A stretch of 64,000 bases of DNA from Sansalvadorimonas sp965243775 (GTDB lineage Bacteria > Pseudomonadota > Gammaproteobacteria > Pseudomonadales > Endozoicomonadaceae). Positions 1-9,551 of this stretch are shown one piece after another (position 1 is the stretch's first letter; every line of letters starts with the position of its first letter). The notes under the pieces were generated by a model. That model saw nothing but the letters and a program-made list of their open reading frames with translations. It did no database searches and had not been told where the DNA came from. Both the position numbers and the translations under genes were made by a program. The stretch is from contig CBDEWF010000143.1 in the NCBI GenBank assembly GCA_965243775.1, forward strand, positions 124,001 through 188,000. The letters are read 5' to 3'.

Positions 1-556
1 AAGCTCCTTTCTGCCAGGCTGCTGCAGCCTTATGGTGAGAGTTGACTGCATATTCATCCACATCATCTCGGGAAAAGCCTTCAAGGGTCGCAATCAAATC
101 AGCGCCGATCCCCTGGGGCAGAAAACCGGTATTAAGGTTGGTTTCCGGGTCCATCACCCAGGCTCCGCCATCGCTGCCCATGGGTATACGGGACATGGAC
201 TCAACCCCACCGGCCACAACCAGATGTTCCCAGCCAGAACGAATTTTCATGGCCGCCAGGTTGACAGCTTCAGCACCAGAGGCGCAGAAACGGTTGAGGG
301 TAACGCCGCCAACATCATCATTCCAGTTGGCAGCCAGGGCCGCTGTTTTGGCGATATCTGCCCCCAGATCACCGACTGCGGTCACACAGCCCAGCACGAT
401 ATCGTCCACAGAGCCGGTTTCAAAACCGCTACGTTCCTGCAAAGTGTTAAGAAGATCTGCCACCATGGTAACCGGCTTTACTTCATGCAGGGCTCCGGTT
501 TTCTTACCGCGCCCACGTGGAGTTCGGATGGCGTCGTAGATAAAAGCTTCGCTCAT
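1..556 (-). CDS. Acetyl-CoA C-acyltransferase (thiolase), N-terminal part
   Basis: Partial gene: it starts at the ATG at 554-556 on the minus strand and runs off the left edge, leaving about 185 residues. The protein opens MSEAFIYDAIRTPRGRG, the usual thiolase start. It contains the nucleophile motif NRFCASGAEAV with the acyl-accepting cysteine near residue 91, followed by GGVESMSRIP, another family hallmark. Thiolases either cleave 3-ketoacyl-CoA in beta-oxidation or condense two acetyl-CoA. The missing C-terminal half carries the second catalytic Cys and His, so completeness cannot be judged. A Shine-Dalgarno-like GGGGAAG precedes the ATG. No partner gene (FadB-like) is visible because the right-hand neighbours are unrelated. 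Confidence 0.93.
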   Translation of the reverse strand, partial: MSEAFIYDAIRTPRGRGKKTGALHEVKPVTMVADLLNTLQERSGFETGSVDDIVLGCVTAVGDLGADIAKTAALAANWNDDVGGVTLNRFCASGAEAVNLAAMKIRSGWEHLVVAGGVESMSRIPMGSDGGAWVMDPETNLNTGFLPQGIGADLIATLEGFSRDDVDEYAVNSHHKAAAAWQKGA

Positions 557-733
557 GGGGCTTCCCCTTTTCTCCCTGAAAATACATTTTTCATCGGCGC
601 AAATTACGAAAATAATTGACGAAAAATGTCCTTCCCGATCATCGCTGTTTATTGTGCTTACAACATAGCGGGTCAAACCGGAGTCTCAATAGCAAAAGGG
701 GTCATTGGGAATGGCGCAATTCATCATCACCGA

Positions 734-899
734 TAAGTACCTGGACACATGAAATCATATATTTCTGACTCAATCTCCAGGCACGCTCAGCCGTGCTGCA
801 GCTCCGGTCACATAGCGGGCTATGCTCTCTGCACTGCAACCCAGCTGAGCAACCTGTTTATTGGCCAGAAATATGCGATTCCATATGCCCAGGTACTTA
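734..899. repeat. Palindromic repeat element with 34-bp inverted arms
   Basis: Within the 557-960 non-coding gap, arm 734-767 and arm 866-899 are inverted copies, 29 of 34 bases identical, and every difference is a transition. The arm begins TAAGTACCTGG. Single arms recur at 13257-13281 (25 bases identical to 875-899, just past the rho stop) and, more diverged, at 45926-45945 (just past the ancestral dbpA stop). This suggests a dispersed mobile or REP-type palindrome. Nothing else is recognisable in the gap. Confidence 0.6.
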
Positions 900-960
900 A
901 GACATACCCGCAGAATGGACTGATGGGGAAGGCTTGCAGATTCCACAAGCCTCCTGTGAA

Positions 961-1437
961 CTAATGGCGCACAGCATCAACCGACAAGGTATCAAGAATT
1001 GTCTCCATCGCCTCTCTCTTGCTGGCCCGGTAGTCAGTATCTACTGTGACCTCTTTCTGATGGCGGGATACCATTTCTGCCAGTTTTCTGGAAAACTCTT
1101 CAAGCAGGGTCTTGGCTTCACCAGCGTGCTCCCTGACAGACTCGCTGAACTGGATAACGAAAACAGGGTTATTCTCCGTGTCCTCCTGGGACGTTTCATA
1201 GAGACCCAGACGGAAAGAATCTTCATCGCTCAGATCTGCCAGAGTAAAGGTGCGGGTCAGAACTTTGGACTTGAGAATAGTCATCAGCTCCAGTGCATCA
1301 GCTGCCGATACTTTTCGGCTCTCCAGACAACGGGTAAGAAACTCCCTTGGCGTCTGGTGGGAATCACGAAATTGTTCGATAAGCTCCTGGTGTCGGTTAA
1401 AAATGGAATCTGTGCCGGGGTTCTTCTTATTCATCAT
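961..1437 (-). CDS. Hypothetical protein, 158 aa
   Basis: I do not recognise this family. The protein is soluble, highly charged and predicted mostly helical, with no signal peptide or membrane segment. A purine-rich ribosome binding site (AAGGGGAGATC) lies just upstream of the paired ATG codons at 1432-1437, which supports the start and the strand. The overlapping plus-strand open frames are shadows. The gene stands alone between the palindromic repeat and the AraC regulator gene. Confidence 0.6.
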   Translation of the reverse strand: MMNKKNPGTDSIFNRHQELIEQFRDSHQTPREFLTRCLESRKVSAADALELMTILKSKVLTRTFTLADLSDEDSFRLGLYETSQEDTENNPVFVIQFSESVREHAGEAKTLLEEFSRKLAEMVSRHQKEVTVDTDYRASKREAMETILDTLSVDAVRH

Positions 1438-1622
1438 CGTGATCTCCCCTTCTTCCCATAAAAGCTACCTTGTTATTATTCTTATAGGCTGTTTTGACGA
1501 TTACTACTCCTGCAATATCAGAGTACTGCCCTCACTACTCCATAGACATATCATGAAAGCCACTCTTTTTAGAACTAAATATGTTGAATATCGAGTAGTA
1601 CAGGCAAGGATGTGAACACTCC

Positions 1623-2654
1623 CTAAGCAATCTGCCGCTGATCCCGCCAGGCTCCAGGAGTAAGACCGGTCCACTTTTTGAAAGCCCTGTGGAAAGTGCT
1701 GGGTTCGGCAAAACCTGTTGCTTCAGCAATTTCATTAATAGACAGATCCTGGCGCAGCAGATGATAAACAGCAATATCCCGTCGTATACCATCCTTGATT
1801 TCACGGTAGGAGTTGCCTTCTGCTTTCAGCCGCCGACGCAGAGTCTGGGTTGACATATTCAGACTGCGGGCAATATCTTCAAAGGATGGCAGATCTTCAT
1901 AGCTCATGTTTTCCAGGCGGCGGCGGATCTGGGCAGAAAGGCTGTCATCATGACGATAGCGGGTCAGGAAATTACCAGGCACTTCATTCAGGTAGGTTTC
2001 CAGGGCCCGGACATCCTGCACCACCGGCATTTCCAGATAACGGGTACTGAACACCACCCGGTTAACCGGCTGCTCATAATTGCGCTGGCAGGGAAACAGA
2101 AGATTGTACTCATCAATATCCCGGGGTTCCTGACAACAGAAATCCACCCGCCCTAGCAGGATATGACGCCCAATCATCCAGCTGCCCCAGCGAACCAGAC
2201 AGATTAGCAGAGATTCAACCAGAAAATGATCATCAACCTCGCCAGGAGCCAGGTGTTCAACCACCATCATGGCGTCATCACCCTCAACTTGAAGGCTGCA
2301 GCGAAAACTGGGAGCAACCATGGAGAAGAAACGGCTGCAGCGTTTTAAGGCATCCCGCAATGAGGCACAGGTGATACAGGCCTGCACCATCATGGCAAAG
2401 GCTCCAGGCGGGCAGGAACGGCTAGACAGACCAAAGAACTCATCATTCAGTTCCCTGCAGATGCTCTGAATCAACCGGCTATAAGAGTCAGGTTCAACCC
2501 GAAGCTCCGGATTTTCCATAACGGACAGGGGAATACCGGCCTGTTCAAGCAGAGGACGGCAGTCAATCCCCCGGTTGATCACTCCGGCCAGGGCCGAACG
2601 GACAAATATATTTGCAATGGTTCTTGCCTGCTCGGAATCGATCATATCTGTCAC
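1623..2654 (-). CDS. AraC-family transcriptional regulator
   Basis: 343 residues. The N-terminal ~230 residues resemble the arabinose-binding-like sensor domain of the OruR/ArgR-type AraC group. The C-terminal ~100 residues form the double helix-turn-helix: SFEDIARSLNMSTQTLRRRL is the first helix pair and INEIAEATGFAEPSTFHRAF the second, ending in the typical WTGLTPGAWR. Regulators of this group usually control catabolic genes in response to a small molecule. The gene stands alone, with no adjacent operon that reveals the effector; the thiolase at the left edge is a possible but unsupported target. Confidence 0.9.
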   Translation of the reverse strand: MTDMIDSEQARTIANIFVRSALAGVINRGIDCRPLLEQAGIPLSVMENPELRVEPDSYSRLIQSICRELNDEFFGLSSRSCPPGAFAMMVQACITCASLRDALKRCSRFFSMVAPSFRCSLQVEGDDAMMVVEHLAPGEVDDHFLVESLLICLVRWGSWMIGRHILLGRVDFCCQEPRDIDEYNLLFPCQRNYEQPVNRVVFSTRYLEMPVVQDVRALETYLNEVPGNFLTRYRHDDSLSAQIRRRLENMSYEDLPSFEDIARSLNMSTQTLRRRLKAEGNSYREIKDGIRRDIAVYHLLRQDLSINEIAEATGFAEPSTFHRAFKKWTGLTPGAWRDQRQIA

Positions 2655-2738
2655 TTCTTATTATTTACAGATCGTGACTGATTGTTTCACTCCTCAAGGA
2701 AGCTGGCAAGCCTCGCATCTGAGGAGGCGGGAAAGTAT

Positions 2739-5700
2739 CTACACTAGGGTTCCTTTTATAAGCCTAACTTCTTCATTGAACGCAGAGACAATTTTATAAA
2801 TTTTATCTTGATCTTGAATACCTGCCTCAAGTAAAGCGCCTTCTAGTTCCTGTTTCTTATCCGTTAATGAATTTTCCCAAAGTTCTGAACCTGAAGGTTC
2901 AAATACTACATCTGTTTTAAACTTTTCCACATATTCTTCTACCCAGTGTTTTTCTACAGCTGTGAGCTTTGGATGCCCCACCCTGAAAGTAGATAATTCT
3001 AGAACGGGGCCTAAGATGGTCTCATGCCCAAACAGATCTGGGTGTGAAGCTCTACCAGCCATACTGGACTGTGATGGATAAACCCAAAGCTGTTCGCTTA
3101 GCTGGCGTCTGTGTTTACCTCCGCCTTTATCAGGGCCAACTTCCGTATCCAGCAAAGAGGGTAAAGAACCAGCTCGTTGACTGGCAAATGTTGGCACTGT
3201 CTGATAGTACTGCGTGATATATTTGGTAGCAGATCTCTTTTCTTTTTCGACCAAACCAGCTCTATCCAGCAAATCCACTAGTTCATTATCCCAATCTGGA
3301 TGATTCATATTGTGTCCAAGGCACTTCTGGATCTTCACCATCAGCATTTCTTCTTTTGTATCCGACGGCAATTGAAAATGCTCCAGAAGTTTGCTCAATA
3401 CCCCAGGCTTTAGTCCAAGGGTATGCATCTTCTTCTGATGATCTGCAATCAGCCTTGAATAACGAGCCCCTTTACATGGCTTTGGTTTGATAACTTGAAC
3501 ACTGGAAGTATCACCATGAGATCTGACTTTACTCTCGAACAGTTTATCCTTCGATATTGCATGCTTCATCCGTGGGGTATGTGCTTCAGAAGCTTGAGTT
3601 TCAGAGGCCGAAAAATTCGTTGCCACCCAGCCATATGTTTCTGTGTAAATCAACCGACACTGGTTTTGTTCCAGACGGCTCTCCCCGGGTGAATCCTCTT
3701 CCGGTTTCAGCTCCAACATCCATGAAGGGAGAGGTCGGGTCTTTCCAAGTTGTGGTTTGATAATTGAGTGACATTCCTGCAGTTGTGCCTTAACAGCCTT
3801 AACTTTTTCATTAGTGCTGGAATAGTTTTTTGCCAACAGCTGAATTAAAACTGTCTGCTCACCTTCAGATGCTATAAGCTCAGCAACCTCACATTTCTGT
3901 TCGACGAGTTTCTTTGCCAGTACTTCATACTGAGCACTATAAGCTCGTTCCACATACTTTTGACTGTTCGCAACCTCCGGGGAATAATCTTCTTTGAATT
4001 TCTCTGCACTCTCTTTATTAACTCTTAGTGCTTCCCCTTTTGTCATTATCATACTGAGCTTTTCTTTCATACTATGTCTTCGATCAACCTCGATAGACAT
4101 CGAAATCTTGGCTAAAGAAATTTTTTCTCCTGTGGATTGGGCCAGCACTTTAACTGTTGCCTTGGTATCGGCCCGGAACTTGGTGCGGTCCTGAGGGCTG
4201 ATTGAGTAACGGTCATATTGAAACTCACATACCAGCTCCAGACAGCCACTGCCCCAGTCAATCACTTCCATTCTGGCAAGCTTTGCAGGGTCACGGTGAA
4301 GTTCCTCACTGACTGTGGGTGTGCAAAATGCCACATTTCTATCAGGAAAATAATAAGTACAACAATAAGTCAGCATTTCATTAACGGCTCCCTGGCTGAA
4401 AATACCAGCAACAAATTGCAGCTCTGCGGGGCTGAAACCTCCTATGTACTGAAGAACCTCGACAAACATCTGCCCTGTCGCCAGATCATTGTCTGCACAA
4501 GAATATTTTTTCTCATAAGCTGTTCGATACTCCCTTGAAGAAAAGAGTGGAGCTGGCGGTAGTTGATTTCCATGGGCCATAACATACTTGCAATCAAACC
4601 GTGTTGTATCACTACACATTGAGAAATCATCATTAATAATCTCTCCACCAACCTTTTGCTGGTCCCCTCTGGATAATTTTTTCCAGTATTCTTCGCTGCT
4701 AACTACACTCTGTTTAGCTTGGAAGAGACGTATAAATTTTCTCTGGGAAAGAGCCGTAAAATGCGGTAATGGTAGCTTCACGGACTTACCATCAAGAACA
4801 AATGCAAAATTAACTGGAATATAGAAAGATTCATCATGTTCTTGATGTTTTTGAGCGGGAAGGGGGACAGCTGGCTTTGGACGGTAATATCCAGCTGGAT
4901 CATTAATCTCTCCGGGAATAAGACCATTGTCAGAGACAAGAGGTTCCAACATAACCCCCAGCCGCCTGACTTCTTTCTGCAAAAACTCCTGGTCAAAACT
5001 CAAAATATCCTTTGCGCTCTTCGCCCCTCCATCCCAGTCATACTCTTTTACAGGGTTTAAAATATTGTATGTTGGAAAGCTCTTTTCGATATCTTCACGG
5101 ATAGTTTGTTCTATGGCTTTCATTTCTCTTTGAGCATCAGCAGCTTTCTTGGGAAGCACCCAACTACTAACTTTATCAATAAGTTGAAATAGTTCTTCAA
5201 GCTCCAGACTGGTTGCAGACTCAGAAACAATACGTGCACGTAATCCAGCAAGTTTAGGGTCAATAAGAAGACGAATAAGAAGCTGCCTCAAATAGAGGTA
5301 ATTTTGGAGGCTGGGATTATTAATAATCATTTTCAGTTCCTGACCAAATGCTGCTCGATCAAAACCAATTTCATCCAGTTTCATCGTTGAAAGAGAAAGA
5401 GGTGAGAACACACCTGTACCATGAGGACTCTGAATACTGGAGTGAGAGCTGGTCAATAAAGACTGGGTTGAATCATGCAAAGGATCTGGCCAACGGTAAT
5501 GCTCACCTGCACTGTCAGCACTTCTTTGCCTGATATGAGAAGGATGAGATTGCGAGCTTAAGTAATATGTGCTGCCTGTCTCAGAAATACTTCTCCCATA
5601 CGATGGAGGGCCGTTATCGCCGAATTTAACTGGAATTCTCCTAACTGGCGAAGTAAGTTCCAATGTGACTTCACGACCATATGCTCCGGTTTTAACGTTG

Positions 5701-5798
5701 CCGCCTTCGGCAGTCAAAGAGAGAAAGGTTGCGTGATCTGCACTTTTTGTACGCTGTTTTTGATATTCTTTTGGGTGCCACGAAGCCATAATTGCCAT
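2739..5798 (-). CDS. Large orphan protein (about 1019 aa), possible host-interaction protein
   Basis: One uninterrupted frame of more than 1000 codons, so certainly coding, but I recognise no family. It is predicted cytosolic: no signal peptide and no membrane segment. The first ~150 residues are Ser/His/Gly-rich and probably disordered (RSADSAGEHYRWPD, SSHSSIQSPHG). Residues ~180-260 and ~620-720 look helical. The middle is Cys- and Tyr-rich (EMLTYCCTYYFPDRN). Start: a frame also opens at a TTG at 5825, but the GAAGGA ribosome-binding-like site at about 5803-5808 favours the ATG codons at 5798 or 5789. Base composition is AT-richer than flanking parC. Large soluble orphan proteins with disordered N-termini are common among secreted effectors of symbionts; that role is inference. 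Confidence 0.7.
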   Translation of the reverse strand: MAIMASWHPKEYQKQRTKSADHATFLSLTAEGGNVKTGAYGREVTLELTSPVRRIPVKFGDNGPPSYGRSISETGSTYYLSSQSHPSHIRQRSADSAGEHYRWPDPLHDSTQSLLTSSHSSIQSPHGTGVFSPLSLSTMKLDEIGFDRAAFGQELKMIINNPSLQNYLYLRQLLIRLLIDPKLAGLRARIVSESATSLELEELFQLIDKVSSWVLPKKAADAQREMKAIEQTIREDIEKSFPTYNILNPVKEYDWDGGAKSAKDILSFDQEFLQKEVRRLGVMLEPLVSDNGLIPGEINDPAGYYRPKPAVPLPAQKHQEHDESFYIPVNFAFVLDGKSVKLPLPHFTALSQRKFIRLFQAKQSVVSSEEYWKKLSRGDQQKVGGEIINDDFSMCSDTTRFDCKYVMAHGNQLPPAPLFSSREYRTAYEKKYSCADNDLATGQMFVEVLQYIGGFSPAELQFVAGIFSQGAVNEMLTYCCTYYFPDRNVAFCTPTVSEELHRDPAKLARMEVIDWGSGCLELVCEFQYDRYSISPQDRTKFRADTKATVKVLAQSTGEKISLAKISMSIEVDRRHSMKEKLSMIMTKGEALRVNKESAEKFKEDYSPEVANSQKYVERAYSAQYEVLAKKLVEQKCEVAELIASEGEQTVLIQLLAKNYSSTNEKVKAVKAQLQECHSIIKPQLGKTRPLPSWMLELKPEEDSPGESRLEQNQCRLIYTETYGWVATNFSASETQASEAHTPRMKHAISKDKLFESKVRSHGDTSSVQVIKPKPCKGARYSRLIADHQKKMHTLGLKPGVLSKLLEHFQLPSDTKEEMLMVKIQKCLGHNMNHPDWDNELVDLLDRAGLVEKEKRSATKYITQYYQTVPTFASQRAGSLPSLLDTEVGPDKGGGKHRRQLSEQLWVYPSQSSMAGRASHPDLFGHETILGPVLELSTFRVGHPKLTAVEKHWVEEYVEKFKTDVVFEPSGSELWENSLTDKKQELEGALLEAGIQDQDKIYKIVSAFNEEVRLIKGTLV

Positions 5799-6053
5799 CA
5801 ATCCTTCTATTTGAGAGAGAAGCAATAGACAGCTGGCTTTCCTTAATGATTCCCGATTCCACTAATATGTTGGGATTATTGACAACTTTGTCGCCCTCTC
5901 TTCTGTTATCCTCTCCCCCCCGGCATCTGACAACTGACATCCGCCCTCCAAACTGGCAAAATAACAGTCAAAAGAATCATCTATATTTGCGCTCATCTCT
6001 ATATAAACCTCTATATAAGCTGAACGCATAAGATTTTGTCTACGGATACCCCC

Positions 6054-8303
6054 ATGACGGACCAGATCGTGATCGGCGACGACGGCGTCGAACGCCAGTC
6101 GCTCAAGGCCTATACAGAAATGGCCTACCTCAACTACTCCATGTACGTCATTCTGGACCGGGCACTACCCCATATCGGCGATGGCCTGAAGCCGGTTCAG
6201 CGACGTATTGTGTACGCCATGAGCGAGCTTGGCCTGAAAAATACCGCCAAGCACAAGAAATCTGCCCGTACCGTCGGTGATGTTCTGGGTAAATATCACC
6301 CCCACGGTGACAGTGCCTGTTACGAAGCCATGGTGCTGATGGCACAGCCCTTCTCCTACCGTTACCCGCTGGTTGATGGCCAGGGAAACTGGGGCTCCCC
6401 CGATGATCCCAAGTCATTCGCCGCCATGCGTTACACCGAAGCCCGCCTCGGGCGTTATGCAGATGTTCTGCTGGGAGAGCTGGGCCAGGGAACAGTTGAC
6501 TGGGTTCCCAACTTTGACGGAACCATGAATGAACCGGCTACCCTGCCTGCCCGCCTGCCCAACCTGCTGCTCAACGGCACTACGGGTATTGCCGTTGGTA
6601 TGGCGACAGATATCCCGCCCCACAACCTGAAGGAAGTTGCGACAGCCTGTGTGCATTTGCTGGAGAACCCCAAAGCGACTCTTTATGATATCTGCGAGCA
6701 TATCAAGGGTCCGGACTTCCCCACGGATGCGGAGATCATTACCCCGGAAGCCGATATCCGCAAGATGTACACTCAGGGTCGTGGCAGCCTGAGAATGCGT
6801 GCCGTGTATGCCCGGGAGAATGGCGATATCGTTATCACCGCCCTGCCTCACCAGGTTTCCGGTGCCAAGATTCTGGAGCAGATTGCGGATCAGATGCAGA
6901 AGAAAAAGCTGCCAATGGTGGCTGATCTGCGTGACGAATCTGACCATGAAAACCCGACCCGCCTGGTGATAACACCAGCCAAGAAGAAGTGTGATGTTGA
7001 GCAGCTGATGGGCCACCTGTTCGCTACCACCGACCTGGAGCGGACTTACCGGGTCAATATGAACATGATCGGTATTGATGGCCGCCCCCAGGTGAAGTCT
7101 CTCGATATGATCCTGAAGGAGTGGCTCAAGTATCGCCAGACAACAGTTACCCGCCGTCTGGAATTCCGCCTGGAGAAAGTACTGGGTCGGCTCCATATCC
7201 TGGATGGACTGATCAAGGCATTCCTGAATATCGACGAAGTGATCGAGATTATCCGCCATGAGGATGATCCCAAAGCGGAACTGATTAACCGTTTCAGTCT
7301 GAGTGAGAAGCAGGCAGAAGCTATTCTCGAACTCAAGCTGCGCCAGCTGGCCCGCCTTGAGGAAGAGAAGCTGCGTGCGGAACAGGATGAACTGAACAAG
7401 GAGCGGGATTACCTGCAGTTGACTCTCAGCTCTGACCGCCGCATGAAAACCCTGATGAAGAAAGAGATTATCGCCGATGCTGAACAGTTTGGAGATGATC
7501 GCCGTTCACCCATCATGGCCCGGCAGGAAGCACAGGCCCTCTCCGAAACTGAGCTGATGAGTGCTGACCCCGTTACCGTGGTGATGTCTTCCAAGGGTTG
7601 GGTACGGGTTGCCAAGGGCCATGATATCGACCCGAACAAGCTCAGCTACAAGTCCGGGGACAAGTTTGGCTTTGCCGTGAAAGGCCGCAGCAACCAGCCA
7701 ACCATCTTCCTGGACTCAACCGGCCGTACCTACACTATCACAACTCACACTTTGCCATCAGCACGAAGCCAGGGCGAACCGCTGACCAAGCGGGTCAATC
7801 CACCAGCCGGAGCTCTGTATGAAGCGGCGATGATTGATGATGACAAGGCACTTTATCTGCTGGCCAGCGATGCAGGTTATGGTTTTGTCGCTACGTTCAA
7901 GGATATGGTCTCCCGCAACAAGGCCGGCAAAACAACGCTGACCCTGCCCAAGTTCACCCGGGTCATGCAACCGGTGAAGGTGACCGATGAAACCAGCCAG
8001 AAGGTTGTCGCCATCAGTAACGAAGGCCGGATGCTATTGTTCCCGGTCTCCGAACTGCCGGTTATGGCCCGGGGCAAAGGTAACAAGATTATTAATATTC
8101 CCGCTGCCAGAGCGACCAGCCGTGAAGAGTTTATGGTAGCCATGGCAGTTATAAAAGACGAAGAGTCCCTGACAGTGTATGCCGGAAAACGTCACTTGAC
8201 TCTGAAACCTGCGGACCTTGAACACTACCAGGGTGAACGTGGACGTCGCGGAAACAAGCTTCCCCGTGGTTTCCAGAAAGTGGATTGGGTAGAGGTGAAT
8301 TAA
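6054..8303 (+). CDS. parC: DNA topoisomerase IV subunit A
   Basis: 749 residues from the ATG at 6054; a TTG at 6036 is also in frame, but the shorter form MTDQIVIGDDGVERQSL aligns end to end with Pseudomonas ParC. ParC forms the breakage-reunion half of topoisomerase IV, which unlinks daughter chromosomes with ATP-driven ParE. Visible hallmarks are AYLNYSMYVI, GLKPVQRRIVYAMSELGL, the quinolone-determining stretch HGDSACYEAM with wild-type Ser and Glu, and the catalytic tyrosine in AAMRYTEARL. The C-terminal half carries the beta-pinwheel DNA-wrapping repeats (SSKGWVRVAKG, FPVSELPVMARGKGNKI). parE is not adjacent. No clear terminator follows. Confidence 0.98.
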   Translation: MTDQIVIGDDGVERQSLKAYTEMAYLNYSMYVILDRALPHIGDGLKPVQRRIVYAMSELGLKNTAKHKKSARTVGDVLGKYHPHGDSACYEAMVLMAQPFSYRYPLVDGQGNWGSPDDPKSFAAMRYTEARLGRYADVLLGELGQGTVDWVPNFDGTMNEPATLPARLPNLLLNGTTGIAVGMATDIPPHNLKEVATACVHLLENPKATLYDICEHIKGPDFPTDAEIITPEADIRKMYTQGRGSLRMRAVYARENGDIVITALPHQVSGAKILEQIADQMQKKKLPMVADLRDESDHENPTRLVITPAKKKCDVEQLMGHLFATTDLERTYRVNMNMIGIDGRPQVKSLDMILKEWLKYRQTTVTRRLEFRLEKVLGRLHILDGLIKAFLNIDEVIEIIRHEDDPKAELINRFSLSEKQAEAILELKLRQLARLEEEKLRAEQDELNKERDYLQLTLSSDRRMKTLMKKEIIADAEQFGDDRRSPIMARQEAQALSETELMSADPVTVVMSSKGWVRVAKGHDIDPNKLSYKSGDKFGFAVKGRSNQPTIFLDSTGRTYTITTHTLPSARSQGEPLTKRVNPPAGALYEAAMIDDDKALYLLASDAGYGFVATFKDMVSRNKAGKTTLTLPKFTRVMQPVKVTDETSQKVVAISNEGRMLLFPVSELPVMARGKGNKIINIPAARATSREEFMVAMAVIKDEESLTVYAGKRHLTLKPADLEHYQGERGRRGNKLPRGFQKVDWVEVN

Positions 8304-8655
8304 TTATCCCAGACGGACTGGTTCTGATTTCATTCAGCTCCAGTCTGTCAATTTTGTTTCTGTAACTGCTGCTGGTGCTCCCGAAGTTTTTTCAATACGG
8401 GTTCAGCTTCTGTGAACGTTAACCTGCTACTACTTTGTTTCACGCAACATAGGGATAGGGGCTCCAACAGCAATAAGCTGATTATTGACACTTAGAAGCT
8501 GTCTGAAAATGAATAACAGCTACGCCAGATGTAATAACTAATTCAACGCAAACCACCTCACCAGCCAAATTCTGACAACATAAAACTTTTCATTAAGATG
8601 GCTCATATCTTCATTCGAGGACGTGAGCCTTTATTCTTATTCAGATGGCAGATTT
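8304..8655. other. Intergenic gap, nothing recognised
   Basis: This 352-bp stretch lies between the convergent 3' ends of parC and fre. A weak imperfect hairpin (GGACTGG / CCAGTC) directly after the parC stop may serve termination. No open frame with a ribosome binding site, RNA gene or repeat was recognised. Confidence 0.4.
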
Positions 8656-9414
8656 TTACCTTGGACAGTAATCAAACACATCCGAATGGATATGTTCTTT
8701 CGGGAAACCTGCCGCAACCAGCTCATCCAGCGTGGCATAAACCATGGCCGGAGAACCGCTGATATAGAAATGCGCATCCCTGAAGTTTTCACAGTCATCC
8801 AGCACAGCCTTGTAGAGCAGACCATGACGCCCATTCCAGTCATCATCTGCTTCCGGTTCGCTGACAACTGGGTGGTACTGCACCTTATGTTCTACTGCCC
8901 AGGTAAGAGGCAGTTCTGGCATATAAAAACCACTTGGTCGGCGTGCCCCCCAGTAAAGGTGAAGGGGGTGTTTATGACCTACTTTCAGACACTGCTCAAT
9001 AATGGCCTTCATCTGGGCAAAACCCGTTCCGGCAGCAATCAGAACCAGAGCAGTATCAGGACAGCTGCCAATATGACAATTGCCATTGGGCAGACGGATA
9101 ATGACTGTCTCTGCAGTCTGCAGATGCTCTATGACCTCCCTGGCCCGCTCATGGTCCTGATAACACTGGATATGCAGTTCCAGTGTCATACCATCATCTG
9201 CTGGCGCTGAAGCTATGGAGTAAGCACAGGGGGTTCCTGTCGGCATAACCAGCTCCAGGTACTGGCCTGCAGACCACTGCAGTCGTTGACTATCTGCAGA
9301 GCGCAGGATGACCTGGTAGACACTTTCTTCTACCAACTCCAGACGTTCAACCTTGACCCTGTACTGCATTGTCTCTTGTGTTACTGCCTTGTGTGTTACT
9401 ACTTTGTCAGACAC
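8656..9414 (-). CDS. fre: NAD(P)H-flavin reductase (Fre/LuxG-like)
   Basis: About 252 residues from a GTG at 9412-9414, chosen because GGGGGA sits a few bases upstream; the frame extends to 9465 but that part is not conserved-looking. A ferredoxin-reductase-type fold: an FAD/flavin barrel with CAYSIASAP (the RxYS-like flavin motif, here with Ala-Tyr-Ser), then an NAD(P)-binding domain with VLIAAGTGFAQMKAI and the closing HFYISGSPAMVYA. Fre reduces free flavins or ferric chelates in the cytosol. Placement beside ubiD on the same strand matches many gammaproteobacteria, where fre follows ubiD and reduced flavin may support the prenyl-FMN system. Confidence 0.92.
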   Translation of the reverse strand: MSDKVVTHKAVTQETMQYRVKVERLELVEESVYQVILRSADSQRLQWSAGQYLELVMPTGTPCAYSIASAPADDGMTLELHIQCYQDHERAREVIEHLQTAETVIIRLPNGNCHIGSCPDTALVLIAAGTGFAQMKAIIEQCLKVGHKHPLHLYWGARRPSGFYMPELPLTWAVEHKVQYHPVVSEPEADDDWNGRHGLLYKAVLDDCENFRDAHFYISGSPAMVYATLDELVAAGFPKEHIHSDVFDYCPR

Positions 9415-9490
9415 AAATATCCCCCAAAGAATAATATTCATGGACCGGTGGGAAATCCGGCTCATTTTATAGCTATTTAGTATGGATCTG

Positions 9491-9543
9491 GGAGCCTGTT
9501 GGACTTAACGCTAACCTACTGCGAAAAAGTCCGACAAGCTCCT
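9491..9543. repeat. REP-like palindromic hairpin
   Basis: Arms GGAGCCTGTTGGACTT (9491-9506) and AAGTCCGACAAGCTCC (9528-9543) pair with two wobble or mismatch positions around a ~21-nt loop. The loop-side sequence starting GGACTTAACGCTAACCT recurs at 59844-59870, directly on the hemN stop codon, and a fragment of the arm (GGAGCCTGTCGAACCTGA) recurs near 37636. The copies sit between genes, as expected for REP/BIME-type elements. Here it lies between ubiD and fre and could attenuate read-through. Confidence 0.6.
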
Positions 9544-9551
9544 GGTTCAAG

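Noticed and set aside
6414..7259. Long minus-strand open frame inside parC
   Set aside because: Antisense shadow of a fully conserved parC; no ribosome binding site and no family signature.
8656..9465. LuxG-type identity for the flavin reductase
   Set aside because: No lux genes nearby and the ubiD linkage fits Fre better.
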